From Pseudidiomarina aestuarii (GTDB lineage Bacteria; Pseudomonadota; Gammaproteobacteria; Enterobacterales; Alteromonadaceae), in assembly GCA_003030745.1 (NCBI GenBank), contig PYVG01000040.1, positions 1 to 6,963 on the forward strand: a DNA stretch of 6,963 nucleotides, written 5' to 3'. The position numbers and the translations under genes are program-made. The notes below the pieces were generated by a model. It saw nothing but the letters and a program-made list of their open reading frames with translations. It had not been told where the DNA came from and searched no databases. The stretch's first letter is position 1. Each line of letters opens with the position of its first letter. This document shows, piece by piece, positions 6,426 to 6,963 of this stretch.

Positions 6426-6453
6426 ATCAACTCCAGTTCAAGGAAACGGATCT

Positions 6454-6963
6454 ATGTCGACGCCACTATCTTACACCAAACTCATCGTATCGAGTGCGGC
6501 CACACTATTTCTGCTCGCTGGTTGTAGCGCTTTGCCACAGGCTTCCGATCCTGCTCCGGTGAAAACCGCAGACAGTGAACCAGCACTCACGCTCGAGCGA
6601 CTCTACCAAACCAGTGATTTTAGTGCGGGTGGCGTTCCACCTACGCGCTGGCTCGCTGACGGTAGCGGCTATACCACACTGGAACCTGCCGAGTCTGGAG
6701 CTGGCGACGACCTCGTTCGGTATCATCCTGAAACGCAACAGCGCACTGTTTTGATCACTGCAGACCAACTGCGTCCGACGGCAGCTGAAGCACCGTTAGC
6801 AATCGCTGATTACTCATGGTCAGACGATGGTCAGAAACTCCTTATTTTCACCAACACCAAGCGGTCTTGGCGGACCCACACATTGGGTGATTATTGGGTC
6901 TTCGATCGTGCCAGCAAACGCCTACAGAAGCTGGGCGGTAGTGCCGATGCGTCGACATTGCAG
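6454..6963 (+). CDS. Dipeptidyl-peptidase IV-like S9B serine peptidase, lipoprotein (N-terminal part)
   Basis: The first 170 residues are present; the gene leaves the window at the right edge with the frame open. Residues 1-23 form a lipoprotein signal peptide with lipobox LAGC (21-24). Lipidation would fall on Cys24, and Ser at the next position favours the outer membrane over inner-membrane retention. The mature part begins the beta-propeller of the S9B family: ALTLERLY (44-51), the segment GGVPPTRWLADGSGY (59-73), then DDLVRY (85-90), DYSWSDDGQKLL (119-130) and GDYWVFD (145-151), which match propeller blades of bacterial DPP IV proteins. The catalytic Ser-Asp-His hydrolase domain lies outside the window, so activity cannot be confirmed. 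Such enzymes release Xaa-Pro or Xaa-Ala dipeptides from N-termini of peptides in the cell envelope. AAGGAA lies about 9 nt before the ATG. It is divergent from prlC, which suggests linked roles in peptide use. Confidence 0.9.
   Translation, partial: MSTPLSYTKLIVSSAATLFLLAGCSALPQASDPAPVKTADSEPALTLERLYQTSDFSAGGVPPTRWLADGSGYTTLEPAESGAGDDLVRYHPETQQRTVLITADQLRPTAAEAPLAIADYSWSDDGQKLLIFTNTKRSWRTHTLGDYWVFDRASKRLQKLGGSADASTLQ

Noticed and set aside
1..6963. Defence system, mobile element, prophage, CRISPR array or RNA gene
   Set aside because: No transposase, integrase, phage, toxin or nuclease-like product, no spaced direct repeats and no tRNA/rRNA-like segment were seen; genes are housekeeping or common envelope and signalling families.

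Overview
The window reads as ordinary chromosome of a gammaproteobacterium with a base composition near 50% GC. TrpS (334 aa), Rpe and oligopeptidase A (682 aa) all look closely like their Enterobacteria and Alteromonadales counterparts. A lipoprotein dipeptidyl-peptidase IV and a DUF2970 protein suggest a marine, peptide-using member of the Alteromonadales; something like Idiomarina or Pseudidiomarina is my best guess, by inference only. I see no mobile element, CRISPR array, tRNA or rRNA, and no convincing new multi-gene system.

Layout, left to right. Positions 1-1744 (minus) hold the first 581 residues of a GAF-PAS-GGDEF-EAL cyclic-di-GMP enzyme that runs off the left edge. Positions 1851-2855 (minus) are trpS, and 2879-3562 (minus) are rpe, which uses a GTG start. 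These three genes point the same way: rpe and trpS are 23 nt apart and surely co-transcribed, while the signalling gene follows after 106 nt and may have its own promoter. A 196-nt divergent region (3563-3758), rich in TTGGC/GCCAA inverted repeats, separates rpe from a plus-strand pair: a 99-aa exported protein of unknown function (3759-4058) and a 63-aa DUF2970 membrane protein (4081-4272). This pair converges on prlC (4303-6351, minus), with only 30 nt between the stop codons. A 102-nt divergent region (6352-6453) then separates prlC from the start of an S9B dipeptidyl-peptidase IV lipoprotein gene (6454 to the right edge, plus).

How they work together: rpe (pentose phosphate and Calvin-type epimerase) and trpS (tRNA-Trp charging) are the conserved ends of the enterobacterial dam-rpe-gph-trpS cluster, but dam and gph are not in their usual places here. 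prlC (cytosolic oligopeptidase) and the DPP IV-like lipoprotein (cell envelope) sit back to back and both degrade peptides, which fits a protein-consuming lifestyle. The parts worth a second look are small: the palindrome-rich divergent control regions, the 14-bp palindrome over the ribosome binding site of the c-di-GMP gene, and the uncharacterised exported protein/DUF2970 pair.
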